NCBI GenBank assembly: GCA_030248225.1
Contig: JASANE010000138.1
Location: forward strand, 62,001 to 126,000
DNA: 64,000 nucleotides
From: Trileptium ribeirensis
Taxonomy: Eukaryota; Nematoda; Enoplea; Enoplida; Thoracostomopsidae
Direction of reading: 5' to 3'
The first letter of the stretch is position 1; every line of letters starts with the position of its first letter. The translations under genes were made by a program, and so were the position numbers. Below are positions 23,110 to 38,100 of the stretch, one piece after another. The notes under the pieces are model-generated. The model had not been told where the DNA came from, did no database searches, and worked only from the letters and a program-made list of their open reading frames with translations.

Positions 23110-26100
23110 GTAGCCTTATTTATTATTGTACTGTAACTATAAAAAAACTTAGTGAATTATTAGGGCAAGCATGTAATAGTACCTAGTGAAAATATTTTCA
23201 TTCTTAAAATATTTGCATAAATGTTGTAAAATTCGACAAATCTCTCCGTTTGTACCGCAGTAAAGACAATGGAGATTGTTACTGAACGCAAAATAGCAAA
23301 CAATTATAGATCCCGAGACTGAAACAAAGCTGTGAGCCGCACTCTGTATACATTTTTCGTTTAAAATTGCGTCGGGTGGCCTGCGCAGCGCTTCCTTTTC
23401 ATATAACTGTTGAAAGGAAAATTAAATAACGTTTGTGTCAGTAGTTTTGCTGCCATGTCATTTTATTATTTTCCTGCAGTGCTTTGGCGTTTTTCTATAT
23501 TTTATGAATTGCTACTTAGATATATTTGAAACGAAGCGTGCGTAGCCAGCGGAGTTACACTGAGGGCTTCAGCAAAAAACAACGTGATGACGTGAGACGG
23601 GGAATGACAAAATTGTGGGGGCCCCTTCCCATTTGCATAGAAGCCAGCAGTCCTATTGCATTCAAGGCGTTTGAATTTGTGCGCAGGGTTGTCGAGGCAT
23701 TTAATACATAATGCGGTAACATGGTCCTGTTTCTTATCTCAGCGTATATATACATTTAAACGTCGGACATGTTACAGAGTAAACTTTCGCCCACGCTCGT
23801 TGTTGTGCCATCGCTTGCGGATACTAGTAACCTGTTTGCGAAAACTGAAAATGACGCAGATACTGATTATTAATAACATTAGATTAGCAGCAGCGTTATA
23901 TTTATACAGTATTTTTTCATAGGAAAACAAGCACAACGATTTGCCAGATTCTTTGTTTAAGTAAGTGCTGGAATTTTGCAGCTTGCTGTTTCAGAAAACG
24001 AATTCGGATCTCGGACGATAAGCGAAAGTCCGTTATCGCCAAGCAAATGTCGTCAAATAGAACTTGAAAATAAAAACGCACTGAAGCGCATTGCGAGTCA
24101 AGCAATAACGATGTCAGAAACAACTGAGTCGTCGAGCCACGGATATCAGAGAACGAAGTTAAATGATAATGGCAGTGCCAATAGTATTCTGTGTCGTATT
24201 GAAGTAATGTATGATAAGGGTCCTGATGAGATATCCGGCAATAAATGTCTTGGAAATACTGCTGGAATCGACCCAAGTGGACATAAGAGTCGTGAAAGTG
24301 AGCTCAGCGTTCCTTGTACCATATCAATTGATTATAACCATCAATGTGAAGCTGCGAAAGGTAAACAACGTATATGTTCATTTTTAATTTGTATTTAGTT
24401 GCGTTTCTTTTATTAAATCTTAAGGCATTTATTACGGCGATACTGTGATACGTTTTCGGCTTAAAATTAAGTAAGTCAATCGGCTGATCTGAAAATTAAA
24501 CATATTGTAGTAAATTTTAATAATTTAGAATCAGACTTTAAATTCTAAATTTTTTAAAATCTATGTATATATATAAATTTCGCCTTGTAATAGATACATT
24601 ATTATTAATGAAGTGAACAAGGTTTTGCGTTGGCATTTGAGTTGTGTCGATCAATTAAGCACACCTGTAATATATAGTATATATATAAGTTGACATTGCA
24701 TCTATATGTATACTTAAAGAAATTGCTTGCTGTTGCTGCCTTGTCTCAAAATTATTTGTATTAACTTTTCGAATGAGCAGCTTGGTTATTGTGGCATAAC
24801 CTTTAAAACCTTGAATGAATTTGCGTCACCTTTTTTATTGAGTACTTCACAAGTTGGCTTACCCAAAAAAGGGTATGTTTTTAGGTTAGGCGACAGTTAG
24901 TCTAAAACGGCGATCAGACGTCCGAAAACGGCATAACTCGACAACGTGTTTATGTATTGCGATGCGTGTCATTATAACTTTAGCTACGGATGAACATGAG
25001 AGTGAACACCCGCGCAGGCAGAAGGTCAGTGACCGTGGCCGTGAACTAGCCAATCCCAATGAACCAAATATACATAAGTCAAGCCAAATAACAAGCTATA
25101 AGTTATATAATCTATACTGAAAATTCAGGCACGTATATAATCTATTATACAATTATAATTCAGTATCAAACAAGTTATAGTGTATATAGTTAAACAAACT
25201 AAGTCAAACCAAATATATACTAGCAGCTTTTCTTATCACTAAATTGGTGAATTATCAGTGTTGAATATGTAAATTAGAGAAACACATCTATATTGAGCGC
25301 CAACTTAAAATGAGCCGAATATCATCCATTATTCAGCATAACGTTATTGCAGTTATTGCGTATAGCGACTAACACTACATAGAGGACGAATTGCTTTACA
25401 AAATGAGACTAACAACACCCATGTAACTGTAGTGGTTGCGGAGATATTGCCGTTCATGTGTATTTTGGGTCTTTGAAACCCCAACTTTGACCCAATCTTG
25501 TAAGGTAAATAATGACAAAAGCAACACACTATGCCTCGCTATATGGATGAATTACTCAACAACTTGAGACCAATAACACGCATACAGCTCTAGCGTTTGA
25601 GACGATATTGTTGTTTTCTTATATATTACTCACCGGTCTTCGCCGGTGCGTTTCTATTTCTTTTGCTTGCTGAGAGCATGCCACCGGGGAGTTTGAAGCC
25701 CCGATTTGTCGGGGCTGTATTGTTACGTTTGTGATTTTCCAGGTAGAGTTTCAGTCGATTTTCAATCTAGAATCCCGTCTTGTAGAGTCGTGATTTAAAC
25801 AAAGCAAGGGACGGGGATGCGACAACATGACCAGGCAGTGCATTCCACGCTGCTATAGAGCTATGACTGAAGAAATAGCGTTGTGTGTTGGTGGTGGGCC
25901 CTATTTTGGGCTGAAGCTTATGAGAGTGTCCCCTGGTGCGACCAAATGTAGGTGTTTCAAAAAATTCATCAATTTTTAGAGACGTTGCATTGTTAAACTT
26001 TCGGTAGATTAATAGCAAATCTACGTAGGTACGTCGTGCTTGTAGGGTTTGAAGGCCCAAATATTTCAGTCGTGCTTCGTATGTAAAGTCGCGGATTTCC

Positions 26101-29100
26101 GGTAGCATTTTAGTTGCTCGTCGCTGGACATTTTCAAGAAGTATGATGTCTTTTTGAAAATATGGTGACCAGGCTTGAACTGCGTACTCTAGGTTTGGTC
26201 TGATTAGGGTCTTGTACAACTGTAGAAACGAGCGTTTATTATGATATTAGAACGTTCTTCGGATGAGTCCGCACGTTTGACTTGCTTTTGCTGCTACTTT
26301 GTTGCATTGCGCGACCGGTTTTAGGTCATTGCAGACGGTCATCCCAAGATCCGTTGCACATGTTGTATTTGGAATTGCAATATCACCAAGCAAGTACGTA
26401 TGACGGGGATTTGACCTGCCAAAATGTAGACACATGGATTTGGAGACATTGAGAGGAACTGAGTTACTTGTGGCCCATTTTAGTACGGCATCGCAGTCGA
26501 GTTGAAGATCTAAGTTATCTATTTCGGAATTGCGGGAATGAATACGTCGAAGTAACTTTGTGTCGTCCGCATATTTATATATATGAGTGACGACACGTCG
26601 CAGTCGATATCGTTCGCATATATGAGAAACAAGAGGGTGCCGAGGACCGAGCCTTGCACTACGCCGCTTTCCACAGATGCAGAACGAGAAACATCTCCTC
26701 TGATGCAGACCTGTTGTGTGCGACCAGTTAGCCAGGCCTCTAACCACCGAAGAAGTTTATCCCGAAGACCATAGGATTGCAGCATTTCCAGTAACCTCCT
26801 ATGTGGAATTTTATCAAACGCTTTGGAGAACTCGAAGTAAATAGCGTCGGCAGAGTCAGATGAATTAAAGATCATGTTAATATCGTGGAGATAGCGCAAC
26901 AGTCGGGTACAGCATGATCTTCCTGGTAAGAAGCCAAATTGGGAGTTCCAGAGAAGATGTTTGTGCTCAAGGTGATAAAGGATGGATTCGCGAATTATTT
27001 CTTCCATGACTTTGCAACATTTTGAAGTTAAGCTAATTGGTCTATAGTTTTCGGGGTTGCATGGGTCGCCTTTTTTGTAAATGGGGACTACGTTTGCCGT
27101 TGTACAAACCATTGGAAGGGTGCCCGTTTCCATCGATTGTGTGAAGATGTGTGATAATATGGGGCTCAGGACATCAGCACATTACTTCAGCAATAAATTT
27201 GGTACCTCGTCGGGACCAGGCGATTTCGAAGGATCAACTTGTTTTAGCTTCTTTTTCATAACGTCACATGTGAAGTGAATATCAGCAATATCAGGAACTT
27301 CCTGTGTACCAGGTGGAGGATTGAAAGGCTTATGTGTCGTGTTGGTAAAAACGAGACAAAGAACTCGTTTGCGATGGTAGCGCATTCTAGAGGGTCATCC
27401 GTGATTGTGCCGTCAGAGCGTTGAAGCTGGATGGCAGTGCGTTGGGTTTTCCTGCGCCGGTTAACGCATGAGAAGAAGGACTTTTTGTCATGTTTTAAAT
27501 TTTCGACAAGTTTGCATTCAAAATTCCGAACGGCTCTCCTACATGCCTTTTCACAGTAATCAGATGCTGTCAGGTATGTGTTCCAGGCGGCTGCAGAATC
27601 TGATCGCTTAAAGCGATGGTGGGCGTTATGCTTCCGGCGTAGTGAGCCATGCATCCTTACCGGCCCAGGTCGGTCGCCGAAGTGACCGAGAGAGTAAGAT
27701 GATAGATGTATGATTCAGTACATGATCGTACAGTGTCTCGGAGGTCGGTCCAGAATTCGTTGACAGGCTTCGACATAATGTTATATGAGAGGCATTGCGA
27801 AAGGTTTGTATTGAAAGCTTCCCAGTACAAAGGCGACATTCGAGCAAAGGAAAAACGCGGTGTAATGCTACGGAAACTAGAGGGGCGCCTTGACAGCCAG
27901 CTCAGTGAGAAGATTGTCGTATTATGGTATGACGTACCCAGAGGGGCTTCTATTTGGTAACATGAGACATTGGAATGGTAACGAGTAAAAACTTTAAGTC
28001 AAGGATATTTGGACCCCGCGTGGGCTGGCGTATATGTTGAAATAAGTCAGCTTCATTTACAGCGTTGATGAAATCACAACAGTTTTCGGACACATCCGGG
28101 TTATTCCAATCTATAAGCGGGTAATTGAAATCACCGGCAATGCACAGAAGTTCGTATCTCGTTAAAATGTCCGAGCGGAAGAAGTGACACAAGGCTAGAT
28201 CAGCTGTCCGGCAGTTTGGGGGTTTATAAATACATGAGAGTAGACATCGGTTAAAAGTACTGATGGGGATTTCACATGCCACGTTCTCGAGTTCATTGTC
28301 ATCGACTGTTAAGATTCTAGGGCGTAGGTCCGACTTAACGTATAAAAGAACACCACCACTCACACGCGCCTTTCGGTGATTTGAAAATAAAGAGTACCGT
28401 TTAAGTTTCATTTAGCATCTTTTAGTTCATAACGACCCCACGATTCGATAACAAAAATTACATTAGGATTATGAAGCGATACAATGGTTCAAAGTGAGAG
28501 AATTTATTAACCAATGATCTTCCATTTAGAAGAAGGCATTTTTCTTCAGAGAAGACGCTAGTAACAGTTTTTTTAAGAAGACACACTTGATAAGCTTACA
28601 TTTAAAGTATCATTATCATTAACAGTACAAGTATATGGAACATTGTAGAAACAGAAATAGTGTTAGAACAGATTAAAACATTTTTAGATGAAACTAAATT
28701 GTTTATGGCATGAACATTACGAGTGTGCACTATTGGGTTTAGTCCCCCGAGACGCGAATAGCTTGGGAATTTCTATTTGAGTTTAGAGAATTTAGAGAAT
28801 TTGCTAATTTCATACGATACTTATCCCGCCGTTTTTATCAAGAGTTCGTTGTAATGATGTACGATCTGCGTTGATATATACTTTGTTGTATTTATGAGTT
28901 AAATCGAGTTTACGAAGCTCTTTAGCGTTATAAACTACTTGTCGTTGTTGTTCTTCAGATCCTAAAATGACTTTCAGTAACTTAGGCTTCTCAGTAGTAT
29001 ATCCATTTGCACGGTTTCACGCATTTCCCAGACGAAAAAAATTTCGGAGCACGATATCTTTGCCTGGACAAACAGTACCAATAATTTGTTTGACTGTTTC

Positions 29101-32100
29101 AAGATCTAGAGCATTACGTGTATTTCCTGTGATTCACTGGAAAGATCAATGCCCGAAATGACAATGTAACATTTTCGGAGACGTTGGTCTTCCAATTCAT
29201 ATTCCATAACATTTTCCATGGTTGAAGAATTATGATCGCCAGTTTTAGAAGTATCATCAGCCACCTTAGACTCAACGAGTTTTGTAATAGTGGTGGTCAG
29301 TTGGTCCGCCTTATTACTCAACTGATCGAACTTATCAGATAAGGACTGAAGTTGCTGTGGGTTGTCATCAATATTTACCACACAATTTGTACAAAAGAAA
29401 CGAACGGATGAACTAACCTTGTTGAGCTCATTATATTGAGTTTGACTCACGTCTGCACAGGCCTTGTGCAGGTAGTTCTTACATTTCGCACATTGCAGGA
29501 ATGTATCTCCATTATCCGCTCTGATTAACTCTCTTTCGCAGTGATCACAAATTGGATTCGTTGTAACGGTTGAGCAAGACCATCGACGAACAACAGGCAT
29601 TACAGTATAAGTGTATGACAACTTTATGTTAGGATACACAAATAACCTGAATATTTTGTGTCCTTATGTGTCCTTTAAAACCCCATTTTGACTCAACCCA
29701 GCAGCATATAGTGACAACAGCACACCATGGGTAACTATATAGATAATTCTTGTAGCTATTCATAATTCTTTTCAGATAACTTGAACATAACATCACATTT
29801 GAGTCCGCGTTACGCTAATAGACCCACGGGATTTTCGTCGAAGCTTAGGGTCATGTCACTGTCGCCACGTAAGCGATTGGAAGCTGTTGTTTCTCATATT
29901 GTGAGCGTTAAAAAGTCCTCGCCGACATTATCTGATATATCAGTGTCCCCGGAGGCGTCCCCAAGGAAAGATCAAATAAACCCCCAGTCGCTGGTCGCCT
30001 GCGAGCAACTAGGTAAATCTGGATGTGCTCGAGACGTTAATAATAACGACTCTGGTGGAATACCGGAAGAAGTGGGAGACAAGATTATGCGGCAACATGG
30101 TTCACTAGATTGGCATACAGGCCAGGTTGGTTGTGGCAATGTTGTAAACGAGGCCCAACGTGTACATCTGTTTCGACGTAGTGATAGTGTTCAATGTACT
30201 AAAATTGGGTCCTGGAATGCTAAGGATAATATTCTGAGCAACAACAAGACGGGATTTAGACGTTATAATACTACTCACCGCTACTCCACACCTATTGCAA
30301 GTAATAGCAGTAAACACGACGCGAGACCGTCATGTCGAATCAACTGCCTTATCTACGCTATTCTGTCAGCTGCAGCCAAGTCTCCGACTGACCGTGGGGT
30401 GCTTTCTATTGCATCTATTTGTTCACGATTGCAAGCCCTGTATCCCTACTACGCCCCGGTTGATCCTGGCCCTCTTGCTTCACGCGTCCGCATTGCGCTT
30501 AGACGATCGGCTTGCTTCTGGGCAATACCAGATTTGGTGAAGAACGGGCAGGTTGGTGTTAAGTAAAATCCACGTAAATGTAGTAATGGTTATCTGGTAT
30601 TGTTTCAAACTCTCATGACTACTTCATGTTTAACTAGCATATAGTTTGCGCTCCAACGAATATTCTTTCGTGCTGACAATTATCGAAAGACACTGTGTGG
30701 AACTAAATCGGCTGAGATCGTATTTAGTCGGTTTTTGTTTGTTGATAGCTTAATTTTCACTCTGATCTTAATACATTGGTTTCCCCACAGGATCAAAGTA
30801 GTACCCGGGGTTTAGAGTTGGGACTTCCAGCCCACCGTGGGGGAACCAGAAGTCGGATTACCTTCCCGGCAACGGGTCTCATAATTGCATTTCCTGTAGC
30901 CACGTATTTCCTACTAGCTAGTTCTGGCTTTTCCAAGCTGGGAGGATGGGGTCCCTCCCAAATAGGGTTAGATAACGGGCAAACCATGCCGCCAACCTAA
31001 CAGAGGTTTTATAATAACGGTTTGTCGTTTTTACAACACCTCTGTCGTTTTTGTTGCAAATTTTGCTTATTGTAAGTGTTGATTAGGCCGAGCTTCATTT
31101 TAATGGTTGAAATAAAACTCAAAAAAAAGCAGCAGTATTAAGTTTCGGTACAAAAGTTTTTTGTTTCGACAATCATTTTTGATGTTGCTTGAAGTAAATG
31201 CCTGGAGGTGCTGTGGTCGACCTGGGTGTACAAATAACCAAAATGTACCGCCACAGTTTTTTGGTTTCTCACCTTTTGTGGAGACGCCAGACTATAATGA
31301 GCCTTTGTCGCAGATATTTTTAAACACGTTGCTGGAAACTGCTGTTAGTATATTTTGGGTCAAAATGGCTCCTGTTTTGATATGATGGTATTTCCCATAC
31401 TGTAAGAAATTAAGATAAGGTATGAGTTATAAAAGTTCAGTTTTTATCACGTTAAAATGGGCAAATTTGTAATCAATACAACTGTAATTATCAGTTTGAT
31501 GATAAAATTAGACTTTCACATACGGATAGACGAAATGGCAGCATAAGAGGCATAGCTACGCTGCGTTTGCTGGTTCAGCAGTACTTTCCTTTCATAGCAG
31601 TGTTGTCGTTCTCTTTTCTTCACTTACTTTTGGACCGATAACAAAACGCCATTATTGTTCATAGTGACTAGCTTGATTCTTAAGCCGCCGCATTTGCGTG
31701 TGTTCTCATACCGGATATTTTCATTTTTATATAACAAATTGTTATATCACGAGTGTTTGCTACATAACATTCTAAACTATTCAATCTTTTGTTCATGCTG
31801 CCGTCAGGTTCTTGATTTAATTTGTTTACAATGTTTGAGATATTTTAGATATCAACAAGTGAAAGATATTGGGCAGTTTCACCACAGTGTGCCAAACACG
31901 CCGAGCTATTAGCCGAATTTTCGCCCAATATTCACTTTTGTGTTCCTAATCTTTTTGCTCAGGACCGATCAAGGTTAGAGTGGTTATTCTATGTGGGAAG
32001 TGGAACGAATACAGAAAATGCCTTCGCAAAAACGTGTATCCATTTTTTGCAAATACAACTTGCATTAGGAGATAAAACTATGCTGTCGATTTTTTGCTTT

Positions 32101-35100
32101 AATATTAGAGAGCTTGAGTTTCCCAATTTAGGTAGTGCAAACAACTTCTATATATTTCAAATGGTTCTAATAAGAATTTCTTGGTTAATTTTAGCCAAAC
32201 TTATGCTAGCCCTCGATCTTGTGATTGCCAAGTGACATGCAATAACAGCAATGTTTAGATGCGCTTTATTCTAAGCACAAAATACAAAAGTGGTAAAATC
32301 TTTAGCACGAGTTTACCTTTTAATAAAGGCATATTTTGGCGTGTCCAAATAATGGAGAGACCAGGTAAAAGTTCGCCTATCCTGGTACATTTCTGCCCGA
32401 CAAAAATTAGATAATTTTTAATTTTAATGATGGACATAACACGATATTTTTCCCTATTATGGCTAGAAATTCCAAATTTTTTCTGTGGGCTAAAGCCTGT
32501 TAAAATTTGGCTCTCCGAATATGTACGATTTCAAAAATTTAACTGGTTTGACGTTTCCTGACATTTTTTTACATTCAACTGAATTGTGAGCACCCCCAGG
32601 CGTTTTTAGCCCTTTCAGTTCCGAACAGCGATGACTCCCATGTCACGGTTCCAGTATCATTTTAGTAGTTTGGAGAAGCTAGGAAATGTCTGCTCCGAAA
32701 ATTTGAACGAAATAGACACACGTTTTCTAAATGATAGGAAATAAAATTTGCATAGTATCGCCAATTTACGAAATACAATTGCTAAAGCTTGTCCTAAAAA
32801 TTATTTTGTAACATATTTCATTTACTCTACAATTCGATTTACGCAATCCTGGCTAAGAATATTGATAGGCATATACAAATATCTCAGGGTATGTAGAGAC
32901 TTAAACACAGCCAGCTGAAAATGCATAGCCATATCTCTGCCATTCCCTATGTAAAGCATGAACGTCAAAATAAAATGTTGCTGGTTTACATCTTATATTA
33001 TGTAGAATGGCTCAGACATTATCTAAGAAGCTTTGTTCTGCAAATTTTCTTATTTTCCAGTCATTTTTAACCACAATTTATTACGTTCATTACTAATAAT
33101 CTATATATAGTAATGGCGATTATGTTCTGCTGTTGCTCCTCCTCCTCCGATGTCATATTTTCATTATATAAAGAAAATAGCTGAAAATTAGTACGTTTAT
33201 TAGGGTTTTTTGGTAAAAAATAGATTACGCTGGGGTAATTTGGCCGCTAAATCTATTGGCAGATTTGTGTCCGGGGTTCCGGCTACGAGATAGTAGGCCA
33301 GGAACCACTCATTATATGACTCTCAGTGGTCCAAAAATAAAAAATAAAGTTGGTGTCAGATGTGGTATATAATTTGACCCACTGAGTAGTTTGGAGCGGT
33401 TAATTTTGGTATCCAAGGTTCCGGCATGGAGTTATGGCGGTCAGGGCACCCTAGTGAGGGTATCACTCCCTATATGAGCCTCAGGGGTCCAAAAATAAAA
33501 AAATGATGTTAGTCTCATATACGGCAATTTGACCCGTTGAGTCGATTGGTGCGGCTAATTTTCGTCTTCGAGGTTCCCGTAAGGAGTTATGGCAAATCAG
33601 GGCATCCTCGGGAGGGCACCGCTCTCTATATTGAGGCTCAGGGTTCCAAAAATCCAACAAATATTAGTTAGTCTCATATAAAGTATTTTGACGTGCTGAA
33701 TCCATCGCGATGGTTAGTTGTGGGATTTGAGGTTCGATTCAGGAGATATAGGGGTCAGGGCAGCCTCGGAAGGCATTCCTATAATATGAGCCACAGGGGT
33801 CCAAAAATCGAAAGAATGAAGTTGGTCAAATATAAAGTATCTTGTCCTGCTGATTCCATAGGAATGGTTCGTTTTCACCTCTGATGTTCTGGTAAGGAGA
33901 TGTAGGGGTAAGGACACCCCTATAATGTGCCCTTCAGTAGTCCCAAAATCGAAAGAATAAAGTTAGTCTTATTTAACGTAAATTTTACCTCTGAGTCGAT
34001 TGAAGTGTTATCCGAGGTCCCGGTAAGGATTTATGGGGTCAGAGCACCTTTATGGAGGGCATCACTACCTCTATGAACCTCACTGGCCAAAAATATAAAA
34101 ACTGAAGTTGGTCTCATATAAAGTAATTTGACATACTGCTTTCACTGGAATGGTTCGTTTTGGCCTCTGACGCTCTGATAAGGAAGATACACGGGGTTAG
34201 GGCACCCCTATAGATTCCCCGATAGCTTCAAAGCTCCCAAAATTGAAAAAATGAAGCTGGTCTAATATAAGGTAATTTGCCCCGCTGAGCCGATTGGTGT
34301 GGCTAATTTTTGTTTTCAAGGTTCCGGTATCCACTTATGGATGGGGGTCAGGGCACCACTATAATATTACCCTCGGGGGTCCAAAATTAAAAAAAAATGA
34401 TGTTAGTCTCATATAAGGTAATTTGAAGTCCTGAATCGATTGCAATAGTTAGTTATGGGCTTTCAGGTTCGGACAAAGATATATAGGTCAGGGTACCTTC
34501 GGAAGGCACCACTATATGATCCACATGGGGTCCAAAAATCGAAAAAATGAAGTTGGTCTCATGTAAGTTAATTTGACATGCAGAATCCATTGCAATGGTT
34601 CGTTTTGGCCTCTGATGTACTGATTAGGAGATATAGGGGAGTCAGGGCACCCCTATATTACAGCATCAGGGCTTCAGCTCTGGGGTGTCACGGTACATTT
34701 TCTTGCCAGCCAGGTACTCGTGTGAGCAAATTTAGCAGGAAAACCTTAAAAACATGCACGGTTTCCCGACTAGTGAGGACTAAATGTAAAAAAAAGTAAA
34801 CAAGATGGGTCGTATGTCACCGTCATATGTGTAACAACATGAGTCAATAAATTTCTGTTTGACATTTGGTACCTACAAACCATTATTACGCTAATTTCGC
34901 AAGCTTATTTTAAGCATCACATAGCGTTATCTGGTAATCAGCTTGTTTGGGTTACGAGTATCTAATATCAGGTATCCGGCTGTGTTGATAATTTTCATTT
35001 CATATAGTACTTTATCATCCTTGATAAATTTTAAATTATATTTTGTTTTGACGTTAGCTTGTTAGTTGTGAAATTTAGCAGTGAAAACTAATCATTTTTT

Positions 35101-38100
35101 AAATGCGTACACAAAACTATGATATTTTGTCTACTATAGTAGTAGTAAGTAGTGTGTTATTTTGAATGGTAACGCATACATACATATGAATGAAATAAGG
35201 GCTGACATAACTTCAATACATTTAGATCAAGTTTAAGAATGTTCTGAGTTCGCTTGAATGGCTACGACGATATATTAGTACATTTTTGAAATAATACGAA
35301 ATATTTTATAGTGATTATTGTCTGTTGAATTTTAGTATTTAGTTATGAAGTTAATACTTGGTGTTCTTATGATCCTGATAGGAGCGTATTCTTTGTTTTA
35401 GTAATTTTCAAGATCCGTCTCACGATTTTGGTTCGTCAGTAAACGAAGCAGGTATCATTAGCGATTTTTATTATTGTTATTCGGGATTGTGCTTGTACGT
35501 AAAGTTCGGTTTTGCCTCTGTTTTGATGCGTCGTTAGAAATAATGTACATTTAACTATATACTGGCTTTTTCATGTTGCTAGGTCATGAACCAGCGGCTC
35601 CTTGCGTCGCAACACAATTTGTCTTGTGGCACGAATAAGGCTTTCATTTCATAATTCAATAACGGTAGAAAATACGAGTTGCCGTACTAACATTTAGGGG
35701 GACCGCTAATGGCCGATTTTGTCCACATTTTTCCAATCACATGTTGTGGGATACCTAGGGGTCTGCATACTGTTCTAAACGGGTAACATTAATTTACTGA
35801 CAAAAGCTCCGGAAATTTATTGTTTTGTGTAAATTATTATATAACAATAACAATATGTCTAATCGTAGCGCTTCGCGACACATGGATTATTATCAAAAGG
35901 CTTCGACATGCCGCAATTAACCCATTCTGTGATTAGCTGAATTATACTATGACTCAAGAATAAGGAATACTTAATACTTTCACTGCAGCTATTAGTAATA
36001 ACTTGCATAAAATAATACTGACGTAGGAATCCCCGTAGTGTTCGCGAGCTCCTGACCAAACTTTTCGCTTAGATGTTTTAAATAGGCTTGCTTATTCTGT
36101 TTGGTGCACATCAATGATATGAGTAGGTTTCAAAACGGCCATATATCTATGTAGTTCCGGATGATGCAATCCTTTTCAATAATGCTGTAGTTTGTTTCCA
36201 CTACTTGAGCCAAGCTTATATTTTCACCATGAAAGCTTGACTTTTGGGTCGTGTTGGTTGATACAGTACTACTTTAATAATGTTATTTAGACAGGATGAT
36301 ATGTGTTGGTTATTTTCCTGAAAAATATGTTCGAGTTTACGTTCAATGTTTGCAAATATTTCGAAAACAGCTTGGTCTACCTATTTTAATAAAAATATAT
36401 CAAAATCTTGGTGGAACTTGTTTAAAGTTCTTATAGATTGGCCAGATTTTTACTTCTCATTTAAATCATAGTAGTTTTTGTCTTTGTGCTCTTTCTGTTC
36501 AAGCTGGTTTCGTTACTGTTTTTGATAACCTGTTATCAAGGTTATGCCTTCGGCTTTAGTTCATAAACAGGTCTTTAGCGAACACTTTCATAACGTTTAG
36601 TTGCTCTTTATTATTGTTTTCGAATACTTACACCAAATAGATTTCAGGATCTCTTTTAGTTGAATTTTTCGGCAGTCATTGTGTCAGAAGCAGGCCTTTC
36701 CAGTTTCGCAGGTTTTCACAAGACGATAGTGTTATGTCCACTGGAATGTTTGTCAAGCCGAACATGTTACTTTTGGATTCTTTTTTCTGTATGGTTTAGG
36801 TCTGATTATAAATTCGGCCTAAAGTTTTAGTTTAAGAAACAAATTGTTTTATCACACGTATTTCAATGACTAATGTCATCGAACAGCTCCGAGCCCATCT
36901 GCAGGATGGAAACGGCAAAAACAGGTTTTTAAGGGTTCCTTGCGAAATTTGCTCATAAGAGTACCAGTCTTTCGCAGCCCATATCTCACGACACAGACTT
37001 TGCATCAAAAAACGAGATTAGAATCAGCTCATCGAAATCTGTAACTTGGCTGGCCATACTTTTTTGTGGGACCACTCCCTCTGCAGGTGTGGCCCGAATA
37101 TAGATCGTCGACCCATTGCCAGAAATAGCCATCTCTAAGTTTTCATGTTTTTACCGTACAACGACTGCCTATCAGGTTAACAAGAACGCTCGGACGACGA
37201 GTGCGTATCAGATTATCAAGACCGACCGCACGAGTGCCCATCAGTTTACCAGGAACGCTTGATACGATGGTTTTGCTTCCTATTGCCCAACTTGACTATA
37301 ATAAACTTTAAAGTCGGCGAACCCGATTTCCAAAATGTGGTGGGTTTAGATTTGGAGTTTTGGTTATGTATTGTGTTCATGGCATCAATAATGGTCTATA
37401 TATAGGTATTTCTGAAGTTTGAGTACAATGATTTAGCTATCTAGAGTCCATGGTGGATATTTCGTGACTTTTAATAGGTGTTCAATGGATTAAGGGTCAA
37501 TAAACCCGATTTACAGAATATAGTTTGTCTTCTGTTGTTTGCTTAAGCATTTCGTACACGTCATCAAGAATTATCTATATAGTTTTTCTGGTAGGCTGAA
37601 TACGATGGTTTGGCTGTATAGAGACCAGCACACATACTTGATGCGTTGTCGGTTGTTTTCGATGGGTATAGGGTCGACTACGTACTAGGATTTTCAATGG
37701 GTTCAGGTTACAAGAGGTTTTAGGGCGGTATATACAAAGCAAACAAACTCAAACACAGCCTGCTAGAGGTGATTAAATAAAATGACAACTTAAAAGTGAA
37801 ACCACGCTCGCTTCGTTTCATCCGCGCTTGCGGATTACTAGTTTATAGGTCAGGAATGTTTATAACTGATTGGCAATATTAAGACAGGTTCTGTTATGAA
37901 TTTTCAATCAGACATTTGTTTCTATAGACCTAGACTGGTTTCGTGTGTTGCTACAATTAACAAACCTATGTCATTTCGAAGGTATTCGACATTGAAAACT
38001 GATTAGATTTTTATAAAAACTTTATTTTTGAAATTCAGTTTTTGCTGAAAGAAATTAGATAACACTAGGTGGGAGAGAAGTATTATACTGTTATAATAAT

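Larger units (their letters stand above)
25626..29644 (-). mobile_element. CR1/Jockey-like non-LTR retrotransposon, near full length, decayed
   Basis: About 4.0 kb read on the minus strand: a PHD-finger ORF1 (29,639-29,106), an APE-type endonuclease (about 28,450-27,950), a linker, reverse transcriptase (about 27,390-26,520) with the YADD box, and the C-terminal thumb and arginine-rich region to 25,767. A 3' untranslated end with two strong hairpins follows. The order and the PHD-like ORF1 are typical of CR1/L2-group elements. It splits a copy of repeat family E and sits antisense inside intron 2 of the forkhead-like gene. Confidence 0.88.

Noticed and set aside
30776..31000. Possible last exon of the forkhead-like gene after CCCCACAG
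   Set aside because: Open for 70 codons and phase 0 with an alternative donor, but the exon 3 to exon 7 path fits phases at every junction and this segment has no relevant motif. Kept only as an alternative.
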